Source: JANMES01 sp038229715 | GTDB taxonomy: Bacteria > Planctomycetota > Phycisphaerae > Tepidisphaerales > Tepidisphaeraceae | DNA length: 64,000 nt | Reading direction: 5' to 3' | Assembly: GCA_038229715.1 (NCBI GenBank) | Contig: JBBROD010000017.1 | Span: 1-64,000 of the forward strand | Part shown: positions 49,453 through 58,481 of the stretch, in pieces | Layout of the letters: each line of letters begins with the position of its first letter | Position numbering within the stretch: the first letter of the stretch is position 1 | Notes under the pieces: generated by a model | Told to the model about the DNA's origin: nothing | The model's input: the letters and a program-made list of their open reading frames with translations, nothing else | Database searches by the model: none | Translations under genes and position numbers: made by a program

Positions 49453-50706
49453 GTGACGAAGACCGTGAACAATAAAACCCTCAAGCGACTCGGCCTGCTG
49501 TTTCTGCTCCCGCTCCTGCTGCCCGCGGCGGCCCACGCGGAATCAAACACCTGGGCCAGCTGGTGGCTTCCCCCGACCTACTCCGTGCACGGTCCGGCGA
49601 TCGATTCGCTGTTCGTCTGGATTTTCTGGCTCACCACTGTCACCTTCGTGCTCGTGCAGGTCACGCTCATCGCCTTCCTGATCAAGTACCGCTACAACCC
49701 AAACAAGAAAAAAGCCGTCTTCACCCACGGCAACCAGAAGCTGGAAATGTACTGGACGATCGCGCCGGCCATCATCCTGCTGGTCCTTTCGCTGTTCAGT
49801 ATTCGCGTGTGGAACAATTACCGCTATTCATCCATCGCCGAAGACCCCACCCGCGTGAAAATCCTCGTGATCGGGCAGCAGTTCCAGTGGAACACGATCT
49901 ACCCCGGCCCAGACGGCGAGTTCGGCCGGTATCTCAGCTTCCCCAAGGCCACCGACACCAAATGGCCCGACGGTAAAAAGCACGGCGGCATTGAGGGCCC
50001 AGCTTTTCTTCCGTACGAAAAATCGATCAAGTTGATCAACGACTACAACGAATCCAACCCCCTCGGCAAAGATTACGACGACCCGGCCGGGAAGGACGAT
50101 ATCTACGCCCCCGCCCTGGCCCGCGAGATCGTGCTGCCGGCCGACCGCCCGATCGAAGTGCAGATCTCCAGCAAGGACGTCATTCACGACTTCTTCCTGC
50201 CGAACTACCGCGTGAAGCTCGACGCCGTCCCCGGCATGCGCGGCGTGCTCTACTTCCAGGGCACCACCACCAGCCAGCAGATGGAAACGCGCAAGACCTA
50301 CAAGCTCGACGAAATCGCCGACAAAGTGGAAACGCCGGAGTTCGCCAACCTGGTGATCGACGTCGATCAAAAGAGCCCCAAGGCGGTGATGGAAATCAAC
50401 AAGCAGTCGAAGCTCCCGCAATGGCGCTATGTCGATGCCAAGAAGGCGACCGTTGCCCGCGACCGTTCGCCGATTACCAAAATCACGATCGACCGGCTTA
50501 AAGCCGCCGGCTTTACCGAGATCACGCTCTATCAGCCGTTCGTATGGGAGCTGGTGTGCGAAGAACTCTGCGGCCAGGGTCACGGCAAGATGCGCGGGCA
50601 GCTCCGCTTCGTCACGAACGAAGAATACGACTCGTACAAATACGATAAACCGCTTCCCACGCCCGCGCCGGCTACGCCGGGCGTTGCGATGGGGAAGATG
50701 CCGTAA
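49453..50706 (+). CDS. coxB: Cytochrome c oxidase subunit II with insertion
   Basis: This encodes 417 aa from GTG at 49453 (another GTG at 49465). Signal peptide, two helices (SLFVWIFWLTTVTFVLVQVT and the second near KLEMYWTIAPAIILLVLSLF) and the CuA domain. CuA ligands are Cys369, Cys373, His377 and Met380 in CEELCGQGHGKM, with the earlier histidine in DVIHDFFLPNYRV. Subunit II usually has about 20 residues between DAVPGMRG and the CuA cysteines; here there are about 95 (270-365), a clear insertion (PITKITIDRLKAAGFTEITL). It accepts electrons for haem a. Confidence 0.92.
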   Translation: MTKTVNNKTLKRLGLLFLLPLLLPAAAHAESNTWASWWLPPTYSVHGPAIDSLFVWIFWLTTVTFVLVQVTLIAFLIKYRYNPNKKKAVFTHGNQKLEMYWTIAPAIILLVLSLFSIRVWNNYRYSSIAEDPTRVKILVIGQQFQWNTIYPGPDGEFGRYLSFPKATDTKWPDGKKHGGIEGPAFLPYEKSIKLINDYNESNPLGKDYDDPAGKDDIYAPALAREIVLPADRPIEVQISSKDVIHDFFLPNYRVKLDAVPGMRGVLYFQGTTTSQQMETRKTYKLDEIADKVETPEFANLVIDVDQKSPKAVMEINKQSKLPQWRYVDAKKATVARDRSPITKITIDRLKAAGFTEITLYQPFVWELVCEELCGQGHGKMRGQLRFVTNEEYDSYKYDKPLPTPAPATPGVAMGKMP

Positions 50707-50764
50707 GCGTAGAATTTCGTTTCAGGTTTTCAGACGCGACTAGCACTTTTGAACGAGAACACTT

Positions 50765-53104
50765 ATGTCAGACACGCTCCACGCTGATTCCGCACACGGC
50801 CACGACGATCACAGCCACCACGCCCACGTCGCCCCGGGATTCCTGAAGAAGTACATCTTCTCGGCCGACCACAAAATCATCGGCATTCAGTTCCTGTTCA
50901 TGGGGCTGATGTTCTTCGTCATCGGCGGGTTGCTCGCGATGCTTGTGCGCTGGCAGCTGGCTTGGCCGAACGACTCCAAGCATCCGGTGCCGATCCTTGG
51001 CATGCTTCTCTGGCAGCAGTACGACGGGAAAGCGCCGCTGGGGCAGATTAAGTCGGTCGATGTCGCCAACAAGACGGTCACCGTGACCGGCGTGGAATAC
51101 GACGTGAGCAAAGTCGGTGACAGCGTAAGCTGGGAAGTCCCCGACGCCGCAAAGCCGACCGAATCGAAGGCCTTCGCGGGCACGGTGAAGGCAATCTCCA
51201 GCGGTGAGGCCATCGTGTCGACCGACGCGTTTCCGGCTGACGCAAAACCAGAAACCTGGGCAGCCGCGAAAATCGCCGTGAAAGGCAAGCACGTTCCCGG
51301 GCAAATGCCTGCCGACTTCTACACCATGGCGTTCACCATGCACGCCACGGTCATGATCTTCTTCGTGATCATCCCGCTGCTGGTCGGCACATTCGGCAAC
51401 TTCCTCATCCCGCTGAAAATCGGGGCCGGCGATATGGCGTTCCCGTTCCTGAACGGCTTGGCGTTCTGGTCCGCCATTCCGGCCGGTGCAATCATGATCA
51501 CCGGCTTTTTCCTCCCCGGAAACGCTGCCGCCGCGGGATGGACGAGCTATCCTCCGCTCAGCGCGATCCAATTCAACGGCGGTGGACGCGTGGTTGCAGC
51601 CCACGAAGGCATTTTCGGTTTCATGCACGCCACCGACAGCACCTGGCCGACAGGGCCGATCATCGTCGGGTTTTTTGCTTGGTTCATGCTGTTCGCGTTC
51701 GTCGGGGCGTATTTCATCCGATTTAAGAACACCGCCGCGAATGTCATCGTCACGATCGTGCTTTCCGTGGTGGTGGCGTACTTCTTTACGCTAGGCACGC
51801 AGATCGCCTCGTTCGACGGGCAAAGCTGCTGGTTCCTGAGCCTGTTCATTCTCGGCTTCTCCAGCATCATGGGCGCGGTGAATTATCTCACCACGATCAT
51901 TAAGCTCCGCTGCCCGGGCATGACGATGTTCCGCCTGCCGCTGAGCGTGTGGTCGCTGTTCATCACGTCGATCCTGGTGTTGCTGGCCACGCCGGTGTTG
52001 GCATCGGCGCTGTTGATGAACCTGATCGAGCACCACACGGTATTGATCAACGGCAATCTCTATCGATTGGCGAGTTTCTTCACGCCGTTCAACTGGACGT
52101 TGACCAACCAAACCCAGGGCAATGCCGGCGGCGGATTCCCGCTGCTCCACCAGCACGTGTTCTGGTTCTACTCGCATCCCGCCGTTTACATCATGATCTT
52201 GCCGGCGATGGGCATGGTCTCCGACATCATGGCCGTCTTCAGCCGTAAGCCGATCTTCGGTTACCGGCCGATGATTTACGCGATGGGCGGGATCGCTTTC
52301 CTCGGATTCATCGTGTGGGCGCACCACATGTTCCAGTCGGGCCTGAACCCGACACTCGGCACGACTTTCGCCATCAGCACGATGTTCATCGCCGTGCCTT
52401 CGGCGATCAAAACCTTTAACTGGCTCGGTACGCTTTGGGGCGGAAACATCCGCTTCACCACGCCGATGCTCAACGCGATCGCGTTCGTCAGCATGTTCGT
52501 GATCGGCGGGCTCTCTGGCATCTTTATGGCCAGCACCGCGGTGGACGTGCACATTCACGACACCTACTTCATCGTCGCCCACATTCACTACGTGCTGTTC
52601 GGCGGAAGCACGTTCGGCATCTTCGGCAGCATCTACTTCTGGTACCCGAAAATGTTCGGCAGGATGATGAACGAAACCCTCGGCAAGATTCACTTCTGGC
52701 TGAGCTTCATCTTCTTCAACTGCACGTTCTTCGCGATGCACATCCTGGGCATCGGCGGTATGCCGCGCCGCGTGGCGGACTACACCGGCTACAGCACGTT
52801 CTCGCACTTCCAGCAGATGAACCAGTTCATCAGCTACAGCGCTTTCGCCCTGGGATTGAGCCAGATTCCGTTCATCATCAACTTCATCGGCAGCTGGATC
52901 TGGGGCCCGAAGGCTCCGCGCAATCCGTGGCTCGCCACCACGCTCGAGTGGGAAACCGAAAGCCCGCCGCCGCACGGCAACTTCCACGAAGTGCCGGTCG
53001 TCCACCACGGGCCGTACGAATACAGCTCGCCGCTGGTTGAAGAAGATTACCTGCTGCAGACGCGCTACGTGGAAGGCGCGGATAAGCTGGTTGTGAAGCA
53101 TTGA
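50765..53104 (+). CDS. coxA: Cytochrome c oxidase subunit I, type A2, with insertion
   Basis: This encodes 779 aa. A His-rich start precedes helix I. Haem and copper ligands are all present: FTMHATVMIFF, HVFWFYSHPAVYIMILP, IVWAHHMFQSG and HIHDTYFIVAHIHYVLFGG. The YSHPAVY text in helix VI is the mark of A2-type oxidases, which lack the helix VI glutamate and use a Tyr-Ser pair for proton entry. Between helices I and II lies an inserted segment of about 100 residues (85-182; beta-rich, GQIKSVDVANKTVTVTGVEY), where others have about 20. It faces the outside, near the electron-donor side. Confidence 0.95.
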   Translation: MSDTLHADSAHGHDDHSHHAHVAPGFLKKYIFSADHKIIGIQFLFMGLMFFVIGGLLAMLVRWQLAWPNDSKHPVPILGMLLWQQYDGKAPLGQIKSVDVANKTVTVTGVEYDVSKVGDSVSWEVPDAAKPTESKAFAGTVKAISSGEAIVSTDAFPADAKPETWAAAKIAVKGKHVPGQMPADFYTMAFTMHATVMIFFVIIPLLVGTFGNFLIPLKIGAGDMAFPFLNGLAFWSAIPAGAIMITGFFLPGNAAAAGWTSYPPLSAIQFNGGGRVVAAHEGIFGFMHATDSTWPTGPIIVGFFAWFMLFAFVGAYFIRFKNTAANVIVTIVLSVVVAYFFTLGTQIASFDGQSCWFLSLFILGFSSIMGAVNYLTTIIKLRCPGMTMFRLPLSVWSLFITSILVLLATPVLASALLMNLIEHHTVLINGNLYRLASFFTPFNWTLTNQTQGNAGGGFPLLHQHVFWFYSHPAVYIMILPAMGMVSDIMAVFSRKPIFGYRPMIYAMGGIAFLGFIVWAHHMFQSGLNPTLGTTFAISTMFIAVPSAIKTFNWLGTLWGGNIRFTTPMLNAIAFVSMFVIGGLSGIFMASTAVDVHIHDTYFIVAHIHYVLFGGSTFGIFGSIYFWYPKMFGRMMNETLGKIHFWLSFIFFNCTFFAMHILGIGGMPRRVADYTGYSTFSHFQQMNQFISYSAFALGLSQIPFIINFIGSWIWGPKAPRNPWLATTLEWETESPPPHGNFHEVPVVHHGPYEYSSPLVEEDYLLQTRYVEGADKLVVKH

Positions 53105-53179
53105 ATGAAGATCGGGTCGCGGTTTTCGGGAACGGCGCAGACGGCGTCTTCTCTGAACCCGAGACCTGAACCCCGAAGT

Positions 53180-54253
53180 ATGATCCTCTACCGCTACAAC
53201 TCGACCCTCCATCGCCTGGCCATGCTGACGGCCTGCGCGACATTTCCGCTGATTTTCCTCGGCGGGTTGGTGACGTCCCACGGTGCGGGCCTAAGCGTGC
53301 CGGATTGGCCCACCAGCTTCGGCTACAACATGTTCCTCCTCCCGCTGAGCCAGTGGTGGCACCAGGGCGGGATTTTTTATGAACACTCGCACCGCCTGCT
53401 GGCGTCGGCCGTCGGGCTTTCGACAATCGTGCTGGCCGTCGCCGCGTGGATGACCGAGCCGCGGCCATGGGTCCGCCGGCTGGCGTACGCCACGTTCGGG
53501 TTCGTCTGCTTTCAAGGTTTGCTCGGCGGGATGCGGGTGATATTCGTTAACCTGAACCTGGCGATCGTGCACGGCATTACGGCGCAGGCGTTCTTCTGCA
53601 CCGCGGCGCTGGCGGCCATCGCCACCTCGCGGTGGTGGAACATCGCGCCGAACCTCGCGTGGTCGGAAGACTACGCCGCCGGCCGGAAACTCATGCGGCT
53701 ATCGCTCATCGCCGTCGGGGCGGTGTTCCTGCAGTTGATCGTCGGCGCCGTGATGCGTCACGAGCAAGCTGGCCTCGCGATTCCGGACGTCCCGCTGATG
53801 TACGGCAAGCTCCTGCCGCCCGTCACGTCGGCAGGGCTCGATCGCGTGAACGACATTCGCAAGTTCGACCTGTCGATGGACCCGGTGACGCTCGCACAGA
53901 TCTGGCTGCACGCGGCCCACCGGCTCGGCGCGGTTGTCGTCTCCGTCGCAACCATCTGGCTGGCCGTGAAAATCTTCCGCCGGCATCGCGGGCAGTCGAA
54001 ATTGTTTTACCCGGCGATCGGGCTGTGTGCTCTGCTGCTGGTCCAAGTCACGCTCGGCGTGATGACCGTGCTGCTTCGCAAGCCGGCGGATATCGCTTCA
54101 GCCCACGTCGCCTGTGGCGCGCTGCTGCTGCTGACAAGCTTCACGATCGCCGTCCGCTCGATGCGGCTGTACAGCCGCCGGTTTCGCACACAGGCGGCGG
54201 CGGTAAAAGTTAAAGTACGATCGATCGGGTCGCGGGAATTTCTGGCCACGTGA
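53180..54253 (+). CDS. ctaA: Haem A synthase (COX15/CtaA)
   Basis: This encodes 357 aa from the ATG at 53180; an earlier ATG at 53105 directly after the coxA stop would add 25 polar residues and is less likely. It oxidises the methyl group of haem O. Eight helices; haem-binding histidines in YEHSHRLLAS, IVHGITAQAFF, WLHAAHRLGAVV and ASAHVACGALL. Text GGLVTSHGAGLSVPDWPTSF is typical. The next gene, ctaB, starts with a GTG over its stop codon. Confidence 0.93.
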   Translation: MILYRYNSTLHRLAMLTACATFPLIFLGGLVTSHGAGLSVPDWPTSFGYNMFLLPLSQWWHQGGIFYEHSHRLLASAVGLSTIVLAVAAWMTEPRPWVRRLAYATFGFVCFQGLLGGMRVIFVNLNLAIVHGITAQAFFCTAALAAIATSRWWNIAPNLAWSEDYAAGRKLMRLSLIAVGAVFLQLIVGAVMRHEQAGLAIPDVPLMYGKLLPPVTSAGLDRVNDIRKFDLSMDPVTLAQIWLHAAHRLGAVVVSVATIWLAVKIFRRHRGQSKLFYPAIGLCALLLVQVTLGVMTVLLRKPADIASAHVACGALLLLTSFTIAVRSMRLYSRRFRTQAAAVKVKVRSIGSREFLAT

Positions 54254-55200
54254 ATTACATGAAGCCATCAACGGACATTTCCGAAATTACCGACGCGCCG
54301 CTGATGGCGACAAGCCCCCGCGCCGCCGTTGCAGCGCGCACGCCCTCGCGGATCAACGATTTTTACGAGCTCACCAAGCCGCGGATGAATTTCCTCGTCG
54401 TGATCACCACGATGGTCGGCTACTACATGGGTGGCCGCGATCGCCACGATTGGCCGCTGCTTTTGAGCGCCCTGGTCGGCACGGCCCTCACCGCCGCCGG
54501 CGCGAGCGTGCTGAACATGTACATCGAGCGCGATCTCGACAAGAACATGCCCCGCACGCGGAATCGCCCCCTGCCCGCTGGTCGCGTGCAGCCGGTTGAA
54601 GCCCTCGCCTACGGCGTGGGTTTGGGTGTCGCGGGCGTCGTGATGCTCTTGTTCCTCGTCAACCCGCTCACGGCGGCGCTCGGGGCGATCACGCTGCTCA
54701 CGTACCTGTTCGTCTACACGCCGCTGAAGCGAATCAGCTCGCTCAACACGGTCATCGGCGCGATCCCCGGCGCCATTCCGCCGATGATGGGCTGGACGGC
54801 CGCCACCGGCGTGCTGTCGGTGGAGGCGATCGCCCTCTTCGCGATCCTGTTCATCTGGCAGATGCCGCACTTCCTGGCGATCGCCATCCTGTACAAAGAC
54901 GACTATGCCGCCGGCGGGTTCAAGATGTTGCCGAATGAAGACGACGATCGCCTGAGCATGACCAGCCGGCAGATTTTGTTGTACGGCCTGGCGTTGATCC
55001 CGGTCAGTATCGTGCCTTCGGTCGTCGGCTTGACCGCCGGCCTGTACTTCACCGTCGCGGTGCTGCTGGGCATGGGATATTTGAGCTTCGGCATTTCCGT
55101 GGCGGCCTCGCGGTCGCGCGTGGATGCCAAAAAATTGTTTTTCGCGTCGATCATCTACCTGCCGCTGCTGCTGGCGGCGATGATGATCGACCGGCAGTAA
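54250..55200 (+). CDS. ctaB: Protohaem IX farnesyltransferase (haem O synthase)
   Basis: This encodes 316 aa from the GTG at 54250 (ATG at 54259 also possible). UbiA-type prenyltransferase with nine helices; the acidic motif NMYIERDLDKNMPRTRNRPL near 95-115 binds the farnesyl diphosphate magnesium, and YTPLKRISSLNTVIGAIPGA follows. It adds the farnesyl tail in the first step of haem A synthesis, ahead of CtaA. The adjacent gene starts 14 bases after its stop. Confidence 0.95.
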   Translation: MNYMKPSTDISEITDAPLMATSPRAAVAARTPSRINDFYELTKPRMNFLVVITTMVGYYMGGRDRHDWPLLLSALVGTALTAAGASVLNMYIERDLDKNMPRTRNRPLPAGRVQPVEALAYGVGLGVAGVVMLLFLVNPLTAALGAITLLTYLFVYTPLKRISSLNTVIGAIPGAIPPMMGWTAATGVLSVEAIALFAILFIWQMPHFLAIAILYKDDYAAGGFKMLPNEDDDRLSMTSRQILLYGLALIPVSIVPSVVGLTAGLYFTVAVLLGMGYLSFGISVAASRSRVDAKKLFFASIIYLPLLLAAMMIDRQ

Positions 55201-55213
55201 GAGGATTTGCAAT

Positions 55214-55930
55214 TTGCGATTTGCAATTTGCAATTTGGTCCTGCTGATCGCGGTACTTGGTTGTGATGATCGAAAATCGACGGTGGCTGCGACAAAAGTC
55301 ATTGCGGCGGGCACGGCTTCGGTGCACGGGAAGGTGAGTTTCGGCGGTACAGTTGCTCCGCCGGTGGTTATCGACAAAGGCGGGCTTTGCTCGCACGGCG
55401 AGCCGCTGGTGGATGAAACGGTCGTCGTCGGTGAAGATCGAGGGCTCGCGAACGTCGTCGTGTACATCGGCGGGGTAAGCAGTTCGAACCCGCCGCCGGG
55501 CGAGCCTGTGGTGCTCGATCAGAAGGACTGCCGGTACGTGCCGCATGTGCTCGCGATGCGGGCTGGGCAGGTGTTGCGGATTCGCAGCAGCGACGCCGAG
55601 GTGCACAATGTGCATTCCTTCTCGTCGGACAATCCGGCGTTCAACGTCGCAATGGCCAAGGCCGGCGCTGAAAAGGACGTGTTGCTGCAGCGGCCGGAGA
55701 CGTTCAGGGTGAAGTGTGACGTTCACCCGTGGATGACGGGTTATGTCGCGGTGATGACCAGCAACTTTTTCGCCGTCACGAAAGACGACGGCGGTTTTGA
55801 AATCAAAGGCCTGCCGCCCGGCTCGTACGAGCTGGTCGCATGGCATGAACGGTTCGGCGAGTTGAAGCAGACGGTCGAAGTGAAGGACGACGCCGTAACG
55901 GTGAATCTGGTTTATCGAGCGTCGAACTGA
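55214..55930 (+). CDS. Cupredoxin-like lipoprotein at the position of a Sco gene
   Basis: This encodes 238 aa from a TTG at 55214. Lipobox LLIAVLGC (Cys17). It is a third copy of the cupredoxin-like module: KDCRYVPHVLAMRAGQVLRI, AEVHNVHSFSS and VKCDVHPWMTGY, then GGFEIKGLPPGSYELVAW. The start region is made of ATTTGCA repeats. In many cox clusters the copper chaperone Sco lies between ctaB and coxC; here this gene takes its place and no Sco or CtaG is seen. A role in CuA assembly or electron transfer is inferred only. Confidence 0.7.
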   Translation: MRFAICNLVLLIAVLGCDDRKSTVAATKVIAAGTASVHGKVSFGGTVAPPVVIDKGGLCSHGEPLVDETVVVGEDRGLANVVVYIGGVSSSNPPPGEPVVLDQKDCRYVPHVLAMRAGQVLRIRSSDAEVHNVHSFSSDNPAFNVAMAKAGAEKDVLLQRPETFRVKCDVHPWMTGYVAVMTSNFFAVTKDDGGFEIKGLPPGSYELVAWHERFGELKQTVEVKDDAVTVNLVYRASN

Positions 55931-55953
55931 CCGGGCGACGCAGGCGTTTCAAC

Positions 55954-56042
55954 CACGCCGCCGTTTAGCCGGCCCGGCCTCGGGCCGTCTGGCGTGACAG
56001 AAAGTTCGCGGCCCGTGACCGGGCTGGCTAAACAGCGGCGTG
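55954..56042. repeat. Inverted repeat in the cox cluster
   Basis: The arms at 55954-55977 (CACGCCGCCGTTTAGCCGGC and on) and 56019-56042 match at 22 of 24 positions, with GC-rich inner hairpins. It separates the cupredoxin lipoprotein from coxC by a 195-base gap. Confidence 0.6.
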
Positions 56043-56125
56043 CGTGGCTCGTACGGGTTTGTTGGAAAACTTAGGCGCTTGCGTGCTACGTATCACGCGG
56101 CCGAGTAACTGAACAGGAGCGATTT

Positions 56126-56977
56126 GTGTCGACCATCGTAGATCACGGTTATATCCCCGAAGAACACGCGCCCGATCCGGTCACCAGTCACGGCGATCCG
56201 CTGCCGCCCGGGAAGGTCGCCATCTGGCTCTTCCTGGCGAGCGAAATCATGTTCTTTATCGGCCTGCTCGGCACGTACATCATCCTGCGCTCCGGCCAGC
56301 CCAAGCTGTTCGCCGACCAGCACGAAGTGCTCAGCAAACCGCTCGCGGCAACCAACACGCTCGTCCTCATCTTCAGCTCGCTGACGATGGCGATGGCGGT
56401 GGATGCGGCCCACAAGCTGAACCGAACCAAGACCATCGTCTGCCTGCTCATCACCTTCCTGTGCGCGACGACTTTCATGGCCATCAAGAGCGTCGAGTAC
56501 TACGACAAGTACCACCACTACACGGTCGTCGCCTCTGAAGGCCCGGCCGACGCGAAGAAATTCTTCGTCTATGACGGCCACGTCCACGAGCCGAATGCCG
56601 ACGTGATGAAGCTCGACGGCTACAAGATGGAAATCACCGGCCCGTCGTTCAACATCAACCTGATCAGCGAGCACGAGATCGACCTGATGTCCAACGGCGG
56701 CAAGCACGGCGATGCGAAGGAATTTGAAATCCCCCGCGCCAGCATCGCCCAGGCCATCTGGTACGGGCCGTGGAAGAGCAACTTCTTCGCCTCGTACTAC
56801 ATCCTGACCGGTGTGCACGGGTTGCATATCATTTGCGGAATGATCCCGATTTTCATCCTCCTCGTGCAGGCCATCCGCGGCAAAGTGAAGGGCCCGGCGA
56901 TCGAATACACCGGCCTGTACTGGCACTTGGTCGACTTGATCTGGATTTTCCTCTTCCCGCTGCTGTACCTGATCTGA
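56126..56977 (+). CDS. coxC: Cytochrome c oxidase subunit III with insertion
   Basis: This encodes 283 aa from GTG at 56126 (AGGAG six bases before). Helices begin at KVAIWLFLASEIMFFIGLLG; the late part FFASYYILTGVHGLHIICG and YWHLVDLIWIFLFPLLYL is typical subunit III. Between the third helix and FFASYY lies an insertion of about 85 residues (128-216; VVASEGPADAKKFFVYDGHV), not found in ordinary subunit III, again on an extramembrane loop. Subunit III stabilises the core and proton uptake. Confidence 0.92.
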   Translation: MSTIVDHGYIPEEHAPDPVTSHGDPLPPGKVAIWLFLASEIMFFIGLLGTYIILRSGQPKLFADQHEVLSKPLAATNTLVLIFSSLTMAMAVDAAHKLNRTKTIVCLLITFLCATTFMAIKSVEYYDKYHHYTVVASEGPADAKKFFVYDGHVHEPNADVMKLDGYKMEITGPSFNINLISEHEIDLMSNGGKHGDAKEFEIPRASIAQAIWYGPWKSNFFASYYILTGVHGLHIICGMIPIFILLVQAIRGKVKGPAIEYTGLYWHLVDLIWIFLFPLLYLI

Positions 56978-57020
56978 TGTGTCGATGATAGAATAGTCAG
57001 ACACTGTTTGGAGATTTGCC

Positions 57021-57431
57021 ATGAACTCGGCCGAAGCCCGCATCCCTGAAGAACCGCACGACGTATCGCGGCCGCACGCCACGCACGTCGTCAATTACCT
57101 CGCGATCTTCTTCACCCTCGTGGCGCTCACGGTGCTGACGGTGGTGATCGCGTTCGTCGATATTCAAAGCGAAATGGCCAAGGTGCTGATCGCGTTGTTC
57201 ATCGCTTCGATCAAGGCGTGGTTCGTGCTGACTTATTTCATGCACCTGAAATTTGAAGGCAAGCTGATCTACGTGATCACGATCGTGCCTTGCCTGCTGT
57301 GCATCCTTGTCGTCGTCGCGCTCATCCCGGACATTGTGATGACTCTGCCGCACATGCACACGACATCGCTGCACGTGTTCAATGACGTCGTCGGCGCGTT
57401 CCATAAATCGATCGGCGTGCCGGCTGAGTAG
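57021..57431 (+). CDS. coxD: Cytochrome c oxidase subunit IV (prokaryotic type)
   Basis: This encodes 136 aa with three helices: VVNYLAIFFTLVALTVLTVV, LIALFIASIKAWFVLTYFM and KLIYVITIVPCLLCILVVVA. The HLKFEG motif after helix 2 is a mark of this family. A soluble C-terminus follows. Small subunit of the oxidase, made with coxC 44 bases upstream. A hairpin follows 35 bases after the stop. Confidence 0.9.
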   Translation: MNSAEARIPEEPHDVSRPHATHVVNYLAIFFTLVALTVLTVVIAFVDIQSEMAKVLIALFIASIKAWFVLTYFMHLKFEGKLIYVITIVPCLLCILVVVALIPDIVMTLPHMHTTSLHVFNDVVGAFHKSIGVPAE

Positions 57432-57466
57432 TGTTTCTTTTTCAATTGTTTTGATTTGAACCAAGC

Positions 57467-57492
57467 GGGCTTGCCATACCAGTGGCAAGCCC
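57467..57492 (+). terminator. Hairpin after coxD
   Basis: GGGCTTGCCA-TACCAG-TGGCAAGCCC forms a perfect 10-bp stem, extended by TTGAAC and GTTCAA just outside. A T-run is lacking on the plus strand, so it may only weaken read-through into the ABC ATPase gene. Confidence 0.5.
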
Positions 57493-57515
57493 AGTTCAAT
57501 TAGCGATCCACTCAA

Positions 57516-58481
57516 ATGCCTGAACCCGTCGTACAGATCGAGCATCTCACGCACACCTACGGCGAGCGGGCGGCGGTAGACGATCTTTCGCTCTCGGTCC
57601 AACCCGGCGAAATCTTCGGATTCCTCGGCCCCAACGGAAGCGGCAAGACCACGCTCTTCCGCGTCCTCACCACGCTCGTTGCCGCACCGGCAGATCGGGT
57701 GAAGTTGTTCGGGCTGGACCTGAAGACGCACCGCGACGAAATCCGCAGAAGGATCGGCGTGGTCTTTCAATCGCCGAGCCTCGATAAGCAGCTCACCGCA
57801 AGAGAAAACCTCCGCCACCAGGGCCATCTCTACGGCCTGGCCGGCGCGGATCTGAAAGCGCGCATGGACGAGTTGCTCGACCGCGTGAAACTGACCGACC
57901 GCCAGCACGAGCGCGTCAGCACGTTCAGCGGCGGGATGCGGCGGCGCGTGGAACTCGCCAAGGGACTGCTGCATCGACCCAGCCTGCTGCTGCTGGATGA
58001 GCCGAGCACCGGCCTTGATCCCGGCGCGCGGATCGATCTCTGGCAACTCCTGCAGGAAGTCCGCAACACCGACGGCGTGACGATTCTGCTCACCACCCAC
58101 CTGATGGAAGAGGCCGACCAGTGCGACCGCCTGGCGATTCTCGATCAGGGTAAACTGCTCGCCTGCGACAGCCCGGCCGCGCTCAAATCCACCATCGGCG
58201 GCGACGTGATCACCATCGTTACAAAGCAGCCGGCCGAAGCGGCTCAAATGTTGTTGGAAAAGCTAAACCTATCGGCGGAATTGATCGAAGGCTCACTTCG
58301 GATTGAAGTGGCCGACGGGCATCTGCTGATTCCCAGGCTGATCGAAGCGCTACCGGGCCGGGTGGATTCAATCTCCCTCGGCCGCCCCACGCTGCAGGAT
58401 GTCTTCGTGAAACTCACCGGCCACGGCTTGAACGCCGACGCGCTCACTCCGCCTGCTGCTGCAGCGAAATCTTCACATTGA
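57516..58481 (+). CDS. ABC-2 type transporter ATP-binding protein without an adjacent permease
   Basis: This encodes 321 aa. It has Walker A GPNGSGKTT (about 36-44), Q-loop VFQSPSLDKQ, signature FSGGMRRRVELAKG, Walker B LLLLDEPSTGLDP and switch TTHLMEEADQ. A DrrA/NatA-type C-terminal region follows (about 230-321). Such genes are nearly always followed by their membrane partner; here the next gene is a converging regulator whose end overlaps by 38 bases. The permease may have been lost or lies elsewhere. ABC ATPases of this kind often end cox clusters in planctomycetes, as I recall. Confidence 0.88.
   Translation: MPEPVVQIEHLTHTYGERAAVDDLSLSVQPGEIFGFLGPNGSGKTTLFRVLTTLVAAPADRVKLFGLDLKTHRDEIRRRIGVVFQSPSLDKQLTARENLRHQGHLYGLAGADLKARMDELLDRVKLTDRQHERVSTFSGGMRRRVELAKGLLHRPSLLLLDEPSTGLDPGARIDLWQLLQEVRNTDGVTILLTTHLMEEADQCDRLAILDQGKLLACDSPAALKSTIGGDVITIVTKQPAEAAQMLLEKLNLSAELIEGSLRIEVADGHLLIPRLIEALPGRVDSISLGRPTLQDVFVKLTGHGLNADALTPPAAAAKSSH

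Noticed and set aside
51791..53281. 496-aa minus-strand frame
   Set aside because: Antisense to coxA; His/Arg/Asp-rich shadow.
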